From contig JAQBGV010000184.1 in the NCBI GenBank assembly GCA_032128395.1, positions 58,856-122,855 of the forward strand: a stretch of DNA of 64,000 bases. The letters are read 5' to 3'. Positions 7,019 through 16,545 of the stretch are shown piece after piece; the first letter of the stretch is position 1, and each line of letters starts with the position of its first letter. The notes beneath the pieces are model-generated. The model was not told where the DNA came from, did not search any database, and saw only the letters and a program-made list of their open reading frames with translations. The translations under genes and the position numbers were made by a program. The stretch is from JAQBGV01 sp032128395. Its GTDB lineage: Bacteria > Planctomycetota > UBA8108 > UBA1146.

Positions 7019-9046
7019 GTGGCCCAGAGGATCCGCAACATCGCCATCGCCGGACACGGAACCTGCGGCAAGACGACTCTGCTCGAAACCCTTCTGGCCC
7101 TCGGGCGAGCGATCCCCCGCGTGGGGAAGGTCGACGACGGGACCTCGATCCTCGACCATTCCTCGGAGGAGCGCTCCCACCGATTCACGGTCGCCGCGAC
7201 TCCCTGCTACATCGAGCATGATGGGGTTCTCCTCCAGATGCTCGACACGCCCGGATACGCCGACTTCCGTGGTGCGGTGACCGAGGCATTCGCGGCGGTC
7301 GAGACTGCCCTCATCGCGATCGACGGCTCCGCTGGGATCCGGGTGAACACCCGCAGGGTCTGGGATGACGCCGAGCGCGCCGGCCTCGGTCGAGTGATCG
7401 TGATCATGCGACTCGACACCGAGAACGCTCGATTCGACGAGCTGGTCGAGGAGATCCGCAGCACTTTCGGAAAGCAGTGCGTTCCCCTCGAGTTTCCCGA
7501 TGAAGCGGGCCCCTCCTTCAGTTCGGTCGAGAACGTGCTCGAGACGGGAGCGACCGGTTCGGAGCGCTCCCAGCGGATGTTCCAACAGATGCGCGAGGCG
7601 ATCATCGAGTCGGACGAATCGATGATGGAGCGCTATCTTGCCGAGGAGCAGATCTCCGACGCGGAGGTACGAGACACGTTCTCGACCGCGGTCCTCTCGG
7701 GTGCCGTCGTGCCGATTCTCTGCTGCTCATCGGTCAAGGGGATCGGGATCAACAAGTTGCTCCACTTCCTGGTCTCGATTCCTCCGACCCATGATTCCGC
7801 GGTGCAACGAAAGCTGGTCGACGCGGAGGGGAACGAGAGCGTGGGGTCTGCGTCGGGAAGTGCGAGTGATCCGCTGATCGCCCAGGTGTTCAAGATCGAG
7901 CTCGACCCTTTCGTCGGGAAGCTCTCCTACGTCCGCATCCACTCGGGAACGCTGACTTCGAACACGCCGGTCCAGAACTTGACCCGGCGGGTGAAGGAGA
8001 AAGTGAACACGATCCTACGGATGCAGGGGAAAGACCATACGACGATCGAGAGCGCCGGTCCGGGCGAGATCGTCGCTCTCCCCAAAGTGGAGGAACTTTC
8101 GGTAGGGGACTGCCTCGGCGATGGAAAGTCATCGCTTTTCCCGGCGAAGATCATCCACCCGAGCTCGATGGTGAAGCTTGCGGTCGAGCCGAAGAATCGG
8201 AACGACGAGACCAAGCTCTCCGAAGCGTTGAACAGGCTGCACGAGGCCGACCCGACCTTCCAGTCGGCCCGGATCCGCTCTACCCACGAGCTCGTCATCG
8301 CGGGGAGGTCCTCCCTGCACCTCGATCTGATCCTCGAGCGCCTGAAGGACCAGTTCAAGATCGAGGTGGTGACGCACGTCCCGACCACCGCGTACCTCGA
8401 GTCGATCGGGGGGAGCTCCGAGGCGCACCATCGCCACCGGAAGCAGACGGGGGGGCGTGGCCAGTTCGGCGAGGTCTACATCCGTCTCGCCCCCGCCGAT
8501 CGAGAGAAGTCACTCGTTTTCGTCAACAAGGTCGTCGGTGGCTCCGTCCCCCGGGAGTACATCCCCGCCGTCGAGAAGGGGGTGGCCGAGACGATGGAAC
8601 ACGGGGTGCTCGCGGGCTGCCCGGTGATCGGGTGCGAAGTGACCCTCTACGATGGTGGGTATCACGCCGTCGACAGCTCCGAGATGGCGTTCAGGACTGC
8701 CGGTCGCGAGGCGTTCAAGAAGGCGTTTCTCGAGGCAAAGCCGGTCCTCCTCGAGCCGATCCTCAATCTCGAGGTGCATGTCCCCGGTCAATTCATGGGG
8801 GACATCACCGGCGATCTGAACAGCCGCCGTGGCCGGATCCAGGGGATGGATCAGGATGGGGACCTGCAGGTGATCAAGGCTCAAGTTCCCGAGGCGGAGA
8901 TGAAGACCTATTCCACCGATCTTCGCTCGATGACCGGGGGCGAGGGGAGCTATTCCGTCGATTTTTCCCACTACGACACGGTTCCGGCGAGCGTCCAGCA
9001 GCAGATCGTGGCGGCGATCAAGAAGCAGCAGGAAGAAGCGAGCTAA
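7019..9046 (+). CDS. elongation factor G-like GTPase (EF-G2 type)
   Basis: 675 residues with the full EF-G domain order: G domain, domain II, and C-terminal domains III-V (HHRHRKQTGGRGQFGEV, then GQFMGDITGDLNSRRGRI). The P-loop GHGTCGKTT (about 10-18) is intact. G3 reads DTPGYAD, with tyrosine where EF-G has the catalytic histidine, as in EF-G2/FusA2-like proteins. The base-specificity motif NKxD is replaced by MRLD (residues 130-133). EF-G-like paralogues of this sort have no settled role and often do not replace EF-G in translocation. GTG 7019 follows GACAGGAGAGG. It is probably not the cell's main EF-G. Confidence 0.85.
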   Translation: MAQRIRNIAIAGHGTCGKTTLLETLLALGRAIPRVGKVDDGTSILDHSSEERSHRFTVAATPCYIEHDGVLLQMLDTPGYADFRGAVTEAFAAVETALIAIDGSAGIRVNTRRVWDDAERAGLGRVIVIMRLDTENARFDELVEEIRSTFGKQCVPLEFPDEAGPSFSSVENVLETGATGSERSQRMFQQMREAIIESDESMMERYLAEEQISDAEVRDTFSTAVLSGAVVPILCCSSVKGIGINKLLHFLVSIPPTHDSAVQRKLVDAEGNESVGSASGSASDPLIAQVFKIELDPFVGKLSYVRIHSGTLTSNTPVQNLTRRVKEKVNTILRMQGKDHTTIESAGPGEIVALPKVEELSVGDCLGDGKSSLFPAKIIHPSSMVKLAVEPKNRNDETKLSEALNRLHEADPTFQSARIRSTHELVIAGRSSLHLDLILERLKDQFKIEVVTHVPTTAYLESIGGSSEAHHRHRKQTGGRGQFGEVYIRLAPADREKSLVFVNKVVGGSVPREYIPAVEKGVAETMEHGVLAGCPVIGCEVTLYDGGYHAVDSSEMAFRTAGREAFKKAFLEAKPVLLEPILNLEVHVPGQFMGDITGDLNSRRGRIQGMDQDGDLQVIKAQVPEAEMKTYSTDLRSMTGGEGSYSVDFSHYDTVPASVQQQIVAAIKKQQEEAS

Positions 9047-9373
9047 GAGGCTGTCGGGAATCCTCGTTCGAGACGTCGTCGTGCGGGTCGCGTCCTGTTG
9101 GATGGCGGCCCAGGTCGATCGTACTTGTGGAACCCTCGATCTGAGCCGCCAGTGAGACCCCCCGGGGCCTCTCCCCGCACCATTCGCGTCCCCCTCCTCC
9201 TGATCTCCTGATCCTCCCGATCGTCTTCGGGCGGCCCCCCTTTGGCCGCTTCCCGACACCGATGCTAGTCTTCCATAGGACAAAGATTGTCAGCCTCGAC
9301 GCCGGGTGTCCCGGGTCCGAGGGCAACGGCATCGCCCGTCCGTCCGGGCGCTAGAGCGAAGGAGCTACCTGCC
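9047..9373. other. intergenic region before pilT
   Basis: No gene seen. It contains a C-rich tract at about 9160-9220, a small hairpin GCGGCC/GGCCGC (9231-9249), the candidate promoter at 9242-9271, and the pilT ribosome site. The frame of pilT is open to a TTG at 9287, but the 5' part is proline/alanine rich and looks non-coding. Confidence 0.5.
9242..9271 (+). promoter_or_regulatory. candidate promoter of pilT-pilB-pilC
   Basis: TTGGCC (9242-9247), 18-nt spacer and TAGTCT (9266-9271) preceded by TGC, an extended -10 feature. It lies about 100 nt before the pilT start. Confidence 0.35.
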
Positions 9374-10441
9374 GTGGTGAGCCTCGAGGAACTGGTCCAG
9401 CAGCTCGTAGAACGGGGCGGTTCGGATCTCCACATCTCTGCGGGCAGCCCGCCGATGATCCGCATCAACGGTCGATTGGTCACGACGGACTCTGAGTCTC
9501 TGGATTCGGAGACCTGCAAGAAGATCATCTACTCGATCCTCGACAACGAGCAGATCCGACAATTCGAGAAGGAGCAGGAGCTCGACATGGGCTTCGGGAT
9601 CTCCGGGCTCGGACGCTTCCGAACGAACGTGCTGTTCCAGCGCGGTTCGGTCGCGGCGGTTCTCCGCGTCATCCCGGACGAGATCCCGACGATGGAGAAG
9701 CTCGGCCTGCCGGTGGAGCTCTGCGAGACGATCGCGATGAAGAACTCGGGCCTGGTTCTCGTCACCGGGGCGACCGGGAGCGGGAAGTCGACAACTCTCG
9801 CGGCGATCATCGACTTCATCAACAGCCGTCGAAACGACCACATCGTGACGATCGAGGACCCCCTCGAGTTCATCCACAGGAACAAGAACTGCCTCGTCAC
9901 CCAGCGCGAAGTGGGAACCGACACGACCACGTTCGTCAGCGCCCTAAGACGAGTGTTGCGTCAGGATCCCGACGTGATCATGGTCGGCGAATTGCGCGAC
10001 CTCGAGAGCATCTCGGCGGCGCTGACCATCGCGGAGACCGGTCACCTGACCTTCGGCACCCTCCATACCATCGACGCCGTCCAGAGCGTGAACCGACTGA
10101 TCGATGTCTTCCCGGCCCATCAGCAGCAGCAGGTCCGGACGCAGTTGAGCTTCACGCTGGAAGCGGTCCTCTCGCAGCAATTGGTGAGCCGAGCAGACGG
10201 TCGCGGCCGAGTGCTCTGCGCCGAGGTGATGATCGCGAACTCGGCGGTGCGCGCCCTGATCCGCGATGACAAGGCACACCAGCTGACCTCGATCCTCCAG
10301 ACCGGTGGCAAACTCGGGATGCGCACGATGAATCAGGCGCTCAACGAGCTCTACCGACTCCGAAAGATCACCTACGAGGAGGCGATCTCCCGCTCCACCG
10401 ATGTCGAGGAACTGAAGCGCGTCTTCCAGCGCCAGAGCTAG
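9374..10441 (+). CDS. pilT: type IV pilus retraction ATPase
   Basis: 355 residues from GTG 9374, chosen because AGGAG (9360-9364) is 9 nt upstream; a TTG at 9287 would add 29 unlike residues. PilT hydrolyses ATP at the inner membrane base of the pilus to depolymerise pilin. Seen: N-terminal SDLHIS, Walker A GATGSGKSTT, Walker B VIMVGELRD with the glutamate, and the His box HLTFGTLHT. The C-terminal AIRNLIRE signature common in PilT is present only loosely (AVRALIRDDKAHQLTS). It is followed 8 nt later by pilB, so the genes are cotranscribed. Confidence 0.93.
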   Translation: MVSLEELVQQLVERGGSDLHISAGSPPMIRINGRLVTTDSESLDSETCKKIIYSILDNEQIRQFEKEQELDMGFGISGLGRFRTNVLFQRGSVAAVLRVIPDEIPTMEKLGLPVELCETIAMKNSGLVLVTGATGSGKSTTLAAIIDFINSRRNDHIVTIEDPLEFIHRNKNCLVTQREVGTDTTTFVSALRRVLRQDPDVIMVGELRDLESISAALTIAETGHLTFGTLHTIDAVQSVNRLIDVFPAHQQQQVRTQLSFTLEAVLSQQLVSRADGRGRVLCAEVMIANSAVRALIRDDKAHQLTSILQTGGKLGMRTMNQALNELYRLRKITYEEAISRSTDVEELKRVFQRQS

Positions 10442-10448
10442 GGAATCG

Positions 10449-12164
10449 ATGAGCAACCAGACCAAGTTCAATCGACGACTCGGGAAGCTCCTGACCCAGT
10501 TCGATCTGGTGAAGGAGCAGGCCCTCACCGAAGCTCTGGAGAAGGTCACCAAGGACCTCTCCCTGACCGAGATCCTCATCGAGAGTGGTGCGGTGGATGA
10601 GGGTGCGATCCTCTCCGCCCTTTCGCGCGAAACCGGCTTTCCCCCGATCGACGTCACCAAGCTCACCAGTGATGAGAAGCTGCTCGAGGTCCTCCCCGAG
10701 AATCTCGCCCGGTACTACGGGGTGATCCCAGTCGGCAAAGTCGGCCGGTCACTGACCCTGGCCGTCGCTGACCCCTTCGACATCGTCAAGTTCGACGACA
10801 TTTCGATGGTGACCTCCTGCACGATCAAGCCCGTCCTCTCGACCGACTTCCGACTACGCAAGGCGATCCCCGAGCTCTACAACGCGGCCGGGAAGCGGAT
10901 CGAGGAACTCCTCGAGGGGATGGGGGATCATGATCTCGAGCTGAAGGATGACCGTGCGCAAGACGACGACGTCGACGATCTGAACCTCGAAGGCGGGGAC
11001 TCCCCGGTGGTGAAGGTGGTGAACCACATCATCTACCAGGGGATCAAGGACCGCGCTTCGGACATCCACATCGAGCCATTCGAGCGCTCGATCAAGGTGC
11101 GCTACCGGATGGACGGCATTCTACGAGAGAGCGTCGCCCCGCCGGTGAAGATGCACAACTCCATCGTCAGCCGCATCAAGATCATGTGTGGTCTCGACAT
11201 CGCGGAGCGGCGCATCCCCCAGGACGGCAAGTTCCAGCTCCGCGTGGAGGGGCGACAGGTCGACTTCCGGGTCTCTACCCTTCCGACCGTGCACGGCGAG
11301 AAGGTCGTGATGAGGATCCTCGACGCCTCGAACCTGGCGCTCTCGCTCGACACGCTCGGATTCGAGGAGAAGTGCCTCGCGGACATTCGCGCCGCGATCA
11401 CCGTCCCCTACGGGATGATGCTCGTCACTGGGCCGACCGGTTCGGGAAAGTCGACGACCCTCTACTCCTGCGTCTCCGAGGTGATGAAGCCGGACGACAA
11501 CATCGTCACGGTCGAGGACCCGGTCGAGTACCAGCTCGAAGGCGTGATTCAGGTCCCCGTCAACAACAAGCGGGGTCTGACCTTCGCGGCCGCGCTCCGA
11601 TCGATCCTGCGCCAGGACCCGGACACCGTGATGATCGGGGAGATCCGCGACCTGGAAACGGTGGAGATCGCGATCAAGGCTGCGCTCACCGGTCACCTCG
11701 TGTTCTCGACTCTGCACACGAACGATGCGCCGTCGACCATCACGCGGATGATCGACATGGGGGTCGACCCGTTCCTGGTCGCCTCCGCCACGCAGTGCAT
11801 CGCCGCGCAGCGACTCGCCCGTCGGCTGTGCAACGAGTGCAAGCGGCCGGTCGAAGAGAAGTTTCCGAAGGAGCGCCTCTTGGAATTGGGATTCCTCGAG
11901 GCCGATTTGAAGGACCTCGTACTGCACGAGGCGGTCGGGTGCGGCCGCTGCGCGCGCGGGTACAAGGGGCGTTTCGCGCTCCTCGAGACGTTGCCGATCA
12001 CGGAGGATCTCAGGCGGTGCATCATCACCGGTGGATCCGCATTGGACATCAAAGACATCGCGTTGACCGAAGGCATGATCTCCCTCCGGCGCGCAGCTCT
12101 CCTCAACGCGATGCGGGGCAAGACCTCCATCGAGGAAGTGCTGCGAGTCACACGGGAAGACTGA
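10449..12164 (+). CDS. pilB: type IV pilus assembly ATPase
   Basis: 571 residues, normal for PilB/GspE. It powers pilin insertion from the inner membrane. An N-terminal MshEN-like domain (about 1-170, with FPPIDVTKL) precedes the ATPase core, which has the N2 domain motif ASDIHIEP, Walker A GPTGSGKSTT, Walker B VMIGEIRD and His box HLVFSTLHTNDA. A tetracysteine zinc site CNEC ... CGRC sits near the C-terminus. It lies 8 nt after pilT and 17 nt before pilC in the same orientation. Confidence 0.94.
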   Translation: MSNQTKFNRRLGKLLTQFDLVKEQALTEALEKVTKDLSLTEILIESGAVDEGAILSALSRETGFPPIDVTKLTSDEKLLEVLPENLARYYGVIPVGKVGRSLTLAVADPFDIVKFDDISMVTSCTIKPVLSTDFRLRKAIPELYNAAGKRIEELLEGMGDHDLELKDDRAQDDDVDDLNLEGGDSPVVKVVNHIIYQGIKDRASDIHIEPFERSIKVRYRMDGILRESVAPPVKMHNSIVSRIKIMCGLDIAERRIPQDGKFQLRVEGRQVDFRVSTLPTVHGEKVVMRILDASNLALSLDTLGFEEKCLADIRAAITVPYGMMLVTGPTGSGKSTTLYSCVSEVMKPDDNIVTVEDPVEYQLEGVIQVPVNNKRGLTFAAALRSILRQDPDTVMIGEIRDLETVEIAIKAALTGHLVFSTLHTNDAPSTITRMIDMGVDPFLVASATQCIAAQRLARRLCNECKRPVEEKFPKERLLELGFLEADLKDLVLHEAVGCGRCARGYKGRFALLETLPITEDLRRCIITGGSALDIKDIALTEGMISLRRAALLNAMRGKTSIEEVLRVTRED

Positions 12165-12181
12165 TCCGGTAGGAGCCAGGG

Positions 12182-13435
12182 ATGAAGACGTTCCAGTACA
12201 AGTCGAAGAACACGCAGGGCCGCGCGGTCAACGGTTCGATCGAGGCGGAGACCCAGGCGGACGCTGTCGCCGAGCTGCGCCGGCGGGGCCTCACGGTGAC
12301 CTCGGTGAACACGCGCCGGATGGGCAGCTCCAGCAGTGGTGGGGGGCTGCTCCGCGCCGGCAAGAAGCAGGGCGCCGCCCCTCGCAAGGCACGGGGGCGA
12401 ATCAAATCCACCGATCTCGCGGTGATGAGCCGTCAGATGGCGACGATGGTCGCTGCGGGGATTCCGATCCTCGAAGCCCTCGAGGTGCTCGGGGAGCAGA
12501 ACGACAACCCGCGGCTCGGGAGCATTCTGCACGAGGTCGCCGGGGACGTGCGCTCCGGAAAGGACTTTTCGAGCGCGGTGGGACGGCATCCGAAGGTCTT
12601 CAACACCGTCTTCGTGAACATGGTGAGCGCGGGGGAGGCGAGCGGCCAGCTCGACGTCGTCCTCGGGAGGCTCGCGGAGTACATGGAGGAGGCGGAGACG
12701 CTCAAGGGCGAGGTGAAGTCGGCGATGACCTATCCGGTCGTCTCGCTCTGCCTCGTAAGCATGATCTCTCTGTTTCTGCTCGTGTTCATCATTCCGCAGT
12801 TCCAGGAGATGTTCAACAGCATGAAGGTCGATCTTCCGAAGCTCACCTCCATTCTCTTGGCGGTCTCCCAGAGCCTGCGGAGTTCGATCCTGTATTGGCT
12901 CGCCGGGCTAGCGGCCGTCATCTTCGCATTCTGGTCGGTCCTCCAGACTGAGAAGGGGAAGTACGCACGCGATTGGTTCTTCCTCAAAATGCCGATCTTC
13001 GGCCCGCTCTTCGTCAAAGTCTCGATCTCCCGTATCGCGCGGACGTTCTCGACGCTGATCTCTAGTGGAGTGCCGATCCTCGGCGCGCTGGAGATCGTTC
13101 AGAACACCACCGGGAACCGCCTGTACTCGAACGCGATCGGGACCGCCAGCGAGTCGGTCCGGAGCGGGGATACCCTCGGAGAGCCGATGGCGCGGACCGG
13201 CATGTTTCCCCCGATGGTGACGCGGATGATCGGGATCGGAGAGAAGTCGGGTGCTCTCGAGCAGTTGCTCGAGAAGATCGCGGACTTCTACGACCAACAA
13301 GTCCGATCGACGCTCAAGTCTCTGACCTCTCTGATCGAGCCGATCCTGATCACCGTGATCGGAGTCGTGGTGGGCGGGATGGTCATGGCGATCTTCATGC
13401 CGATCTTCTCGCTGATCGGGAACCTGAACAAGTAG
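12182..13435 (+). CDS. pilC: type IV pilus inner-membrane platform protein
   Basis: 417 residues of the PilC/GspF family. Two repeats of the T2SSF helical domain are visible (about 75-200 and 275-400), each beginning with a run on the pattern RQMATMVAAGIPILEAL or FSTLISSGVPILGALE, with three hydrophobic segments around 180-230 and 380-410. It forms the membrane platform through which PilB and PilT act on the pilus. It is directly downstream of pilB. ATG 12182 has GGTAGGAGCCAGGG in front. Confidence 0.94.
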   Translation: MKTFQYKSKNTQGRAVNGSIEAETQADAVAELRRRGLTVTSVNTRRMGSSSSGGGLLRAGKKQGAAPRKARGRIKSTDLAVMSRQMATMVAAGIPILEALEVLGEQNDNPRLGSILHEVAGDVRSGKDFSSAVGRHPKVFNTVFVNMVSAGEASGQLDVVLGRLAEYMEEAETLKGEVKSAMTYPVVSLCLVSMISLFLLVFIIPQFQEMFNSMKVDLPKLTSILLAVSQSLRSSILYWLAGLAAVIFAFWSVLQTEKGKYARDWFFLKMPIFGPLFVKVSISRIARTFSTLISSGVPILGALEIVQNTTGNRLYSNAIGTASESVRSGDTLGEPMARTGMFPPMVTRMIGIGEKSGALEQLLEKIADFYDQQVRSTLKSLTSLIEPILITVIGVVVGGMVMAIFMPIFSLIGNLNK

Positions 13436-13441
13436 GGACGA

Positions 13442-15121
13442 ATGACCTCCACACTGGAGGGCGTGGTTCGAGGAACGGGGAGGGGCCGCGGTCCGGAGGA
13501 CGGGCCCGGCTCCTTCCTCATCCTGTACGAGACGGTGATCCTCACCTTCGCCGCCGCCCTGACCATCGGGCTGGCGGCGAGCGGCGACGACCGGCTCCAC
13601 GGATCCACCCCGTTCCTACTGACGGTGCTCGGACTCTGGGGTCTGTTCGACCTCGCGGGCTACCTGCTCTTTCCCAGGGAGCCGGCGTGGAACTCGGTCC
13701 GACTCACCGGTGACCTGACCTTCTGCCTCTTCCTCGTCGCATGGACCGGGGGGGCTGAGTCGTTCCTGATGCCGATCTTGCTGGCGAGCCTCGCGCTCGC
13801 GAGCACTCTCGTCGGGCGTCGCCGAGCGCTCCTGCTCGCCTCGGGGGCGTCGCTCCTGCTCCTGATCGTCACCGTGGGACGAGCGGGGGGATGGACACTG
13901 ACGGAGCTCTACGGAGTGCCTGCTCAGCCGAGCGAAGCAGATTCGTCGCTGGCGATCCGTTTGCTCGCCCACCTCACTGCGCTCTTCGCGGTCGCCCTGC
14001 TCGGTTCGCGACTCGGAGGAGGGCTGCGCCAGGCGGAACGGGTCAACGACTTGATCGTGCAGGCGATCGGCGAAGGAATCCTGATCATCGACGGCAAGGG
14101 AACGATCCGTCACGCGAACCAGGAGGCGCGACGGATCCTCGGTTACCCGGAGGACCTGGACTGGCGAGGGCGCACCGCTCGCGAACTCCTCCGCCGCACC
14201 GAGGATGACGCCCTGCGTCGGGAGCTCGAGAGTCCGCAGCCGGGGGAGCGTCTGGTCGACTACAGGGTCGATCGCGAGGAGCAAGTCCCGCTCCGGCTGC
14301 GCACCACCGTCACCGAGACGGGGCCGAACGGGGAGCGGACCTGGATCTTCCTGATGCGCGATCTGACTCTGGAACAGAGAGTGGCTCGGGCGGAGGCCCG
14401 CCTCGAGCACCTCGAAGAGCTGGAAGAACTCGCCCTCGGGCTCGCGCACGAGATTCGAAACCCTCTCGCTTCGATCCGGGGCGGTGTGCAGGAGCTTGCG
14501 AGCGGGCGGCTCGACTCGGCCCAGACCGATCGCCTGGCCCGCTTGATCCTCCGAGAGTCCGACCGCCTCGACCGGACCGTCAGCCAGTTCATGGAGTACT
14601 CACGGTCGAAATTTCGGGAGACCAGAGAGCTCGTTCCTCTCGTGGACTGCCTGCGCGAGGTTCGTGAGCTTCTCGTGCAGCGGGCGGACGCCCGGGGGAT
14701 CGAGATCGTCGTCGACATCGAGCAGACGGTCGACGCCACGATCGAGGGGAGCCGCGACCTGACGCACAAGCTCCTCCTCAATCTGGGTATCAATGCGATC
14801 GAGGCCTGCCGTGGGGATGGTCGGCTCGCCTACCTCGTGCGATCGGGGCGCGCTGGAGGGATCGAGATCGTCGTCGAGGACGATGGACAAGGGATGGACG
14901 AGGAGACGAGGACGCGCGCCTTCCACCCGTTCTTCACGACGAAGACGCGGGAGGGGGGGCTCGGTCTCGCCCTCGTGAAGAAGATCGTCGACGGCCACCG
15001 CGGGTCGATCGAGATCGAGAGCGAGAGAGGTCTCGGGACCCGGATCCGGGTCTGGTTGCCCGGGGTGGCGAAGTCCACTCCCCAATCGCGTCCCCTGGAG
15101 CCATCGGGAGCACGACCGTGA
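13442..15121 (+). CDS. pilS: membrane sensor histidine kinase, PilS type
   Basis: 559 residues. About six hydrophobic helices (about 20-195) are followed by a PAS domain (about 200-315) and a HisKA domain with phospho-acceptor H336 in GLAHEIRNPLAS. The ATPase domain has N box NLGINAIEAC, G1 DDGQGMDEE and G2 GGLGLALVKKIV. The layout with N-terminal helices and one PAS domain is that of PilS, which in Pseudomonas senses pilin levels in the membrane. It starts 6 nt after pilC and overlaps the response-regulator gene, so the pair is cotranscribed with pilus assembly genes. Confidence 0.88.
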   Translation: MTSTLEGVVRGTGRGRGPEDGPGSFLILYETVILTFAAALTIGLAASGDDRLHGSTPFLLTVLGLWGLFDLAGYLLFPREPAWNSVRLTGDLTFCLFLVAWTGGAESFLMPILLASLALASTLVGRRRALLLASGASLLLLIVTVGRAGGWTLTELYGVPAQPSEADSSLAIRLLAHLTALFAVALLGSRLGGGLRQAERVNDLIVQAIGEGILIIDGKGTIRHANQEARRILGYPEDLDWRGRTARELLRRTEDDALRRELESPQPGERLVDYRVDREEQVPLRLRTTVTETGPNGERTWIFLMRDLTLEQRVARAEARLEHLEELEELALGLAHEIRNPLASIRGGVQELASGRLDSAQTDRLARLILRESDRLDRTVSQFMEYSRSKFRETRELVPLVDCLREVRELLVQRADARGIEIVVDIEQTVDATIEGSRDLTHKLLLNLGINAIEACRGDGRLAYLVRSGRAGGIEIVVEDDGQGMDEETRTRAFHPFFTTKTREGGLGLALVKKIVDGHRGSIEIESERGLGTRIRVWLPGVAKSTPQSRPLEPSGARP

Positions 15122-16536
15122 CCGAATTGAAACCGATCGACGTCCTCATCGCGGACGACGAAGAGAGCATGCGCGAGTTCCTCGAGATCGTGATCGGGAA
15201 CGAGGGCTTCGCCGTGAAGACCGTCCCCGGCGGAGTCGAGGCTCTCGAGGCCATCCGCTGCACCCCACCCCGAGTCTTCATCCAGGACCTCCGCATGGGC
15301 GGCCTCGATGGGATGGAGCTCCTCGAGCGGGTGAAAGCGATCGACCCCGATCTTCCGGTGATCGTCATCACCGCATACTCGACCTGGAACACCGCGGTCG
15401 AAGCGATGCGGCTCGGGGCGTTCGACTACCTGAAGAAGCCGTTCGACACCGATCACATCCGCAGCATCGTGCAGCGGGCGATCCAGGTCTCGGAGCGAGC
15501 CTCCGACGACGATGTCGTCCGGAAGCTCGTTGTGGGGAACACGCCACCGATGCGCCGGGTGTACGACCTGGTGAAGAAGGTGGCCCCGACCGATTCCACC
15601 GTGCTGATCTACGGGGAGAGCGGTTGCGGGAAGGAGCTGGTGGCGCGTTCGTTCCACGCCGCTTCGCACCGCGCCCGCGGAATGTTCGTCCCGGTGAACT
15701 GCTCCGCGTTCACCGACAGTCTGCTAGAGAGCGAGCTCTTCGGGCACGTCAAGGGAGCGTTCACCGGCGCGGTCGACAGCCGTCGGGGGTTGTTCGCCAC
15801 CGCCGACGGAGGCACCCTCTTCCTCGACGAGGTCGCGGACATGAGCCTCGCGACGCAAGTCAAGATCCTCCGCGCCCTCGAGGAGCGGCGGGTCAACCCG
15901 GTCGGCGGAGACCGCGAAGTGGCGGTCGATGTTCGGATCATCGCTGCGACCAACAAAGACCTCGAGAACGAGGTGCGTCGCGGCAGCTTCCGGGAGGACC
16001 TCTTCTACCGCCTCAACGTGATTCCGGTGCATCTCCCTGCGCTCCGTGAGCGGCAGGACGACATCCCTCTCCTCGCCGGTCACTTCCTCGCCCGCTACGC
16101 ACGAGCGATGGGAAAAGACGTCCGTGGCATCGCCCCGGACGCCCAACGCGCGTTGATGGAGTACTCCTGGCCGGGGAACGTCCGTCAGTTGGAGAACGTG
16201 ATCCAGCGCCACGTCGCGCTCTGCGACGGTGAGGTGATCGAGTCGATCGACCTCTCGGGTCGAGAAGGGGTCATCTCTGAATCCCTCCTCGATGCGCCCG
16301 AGCCGAGGGAAGTCGGGGAGACGGGAGTGGAAGGAGCCCACACGGGGCTGATCCCCGAGCAGGGGATCATCCTCGACGATGTGATGGATGACATCGAGCG
16401 GTGCTACTTGCTGCAAGCCCTCGAGCGAACCGACGGCAACTTGACGCAGGCAGCCAAGATACTCGGAATGTCCTACCGCTCGATTCGCTACAAGGTGAAG
16501 AAGCTCGGAGTCCGCGGCAGCATGAGTCGCGGATAG
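15118..16536 (+). CDS. pilR: sigma-54 response regulator, PilR type
   Basis: 472 residues. Receiver domain with acidic DDEE, phospho-acceptor D57 in QDLRMGG, and the later T and K (ITAYS, KKPF). The AAA+ domain has Walker A GESGCGKE, the sigma-54 contact loop GAFTGA (about 213-218) and Walker B FLDE. A C-terminal Fis-type helix-turn-helix (GNLTQAAKILGMSYRSIRY) follows. GTG 15118 overlaps the pilS stop by four bases. Expected role: binding upstream of the pilin gene and activating sigma-54 polymerase. A matching -24/-12 site lies before the first pilin at 60997-61012. Confidence 0.92.
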   Translation: MTELKPIDVLIADDEESMREFLEIVIGNEGFAVKTVPGGVEALEAIRCTPPRVFIQDLRMGGLDGMELLERVKAIDPDLPVIVITAYSTWNTAVEAMRLGAFDYLKKPFDTDHIRSIVQRAIQVSERASDDDVVRKLVVGNTPPMRRVYDLVKKVAPTDSTVLIYGESGCGKELVARSFHAASHRARGMFVPVNCSAFTDSLLESELFGHVKGAFTGAVDSRRGLFATADGGTLFLDEVADMSLATQVKILRALEERRVNPVGGDREVAVDVRIIAATNKDLENEVRRGSFREDLFYRLNVIPVHLPALRERQDDIPLLAGHFLARYARAMGKDVRGIAPDAQRALMEYSWPGNVRQLENVIQRHVALCDGEVIESIDLSGREGVISESLLDAPEPREVGETGVEGAHTGLIPEQGIILDDVMDDIERCYLLQALERTDGNLTQAAKILGMSYRSIRYKVKKLGVRGSMSRG

Positions 16537-16545
16537 TCACCCCGC

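Noticed and set aside
9231..9249. GCGGCC/GGCCGC hairpin as a terminator of the EF-G-like gene
   Set aside because: Only six base pairs, no following T run, and it overlaps the candidate pilT -35 box.
9287..9373. TTG start of pilT at 9287
   Set aside because: It adds 29 proline- and alanine-rich residues absent from PilT proteins; AGGAG stands 9 nt before GTG 9374.
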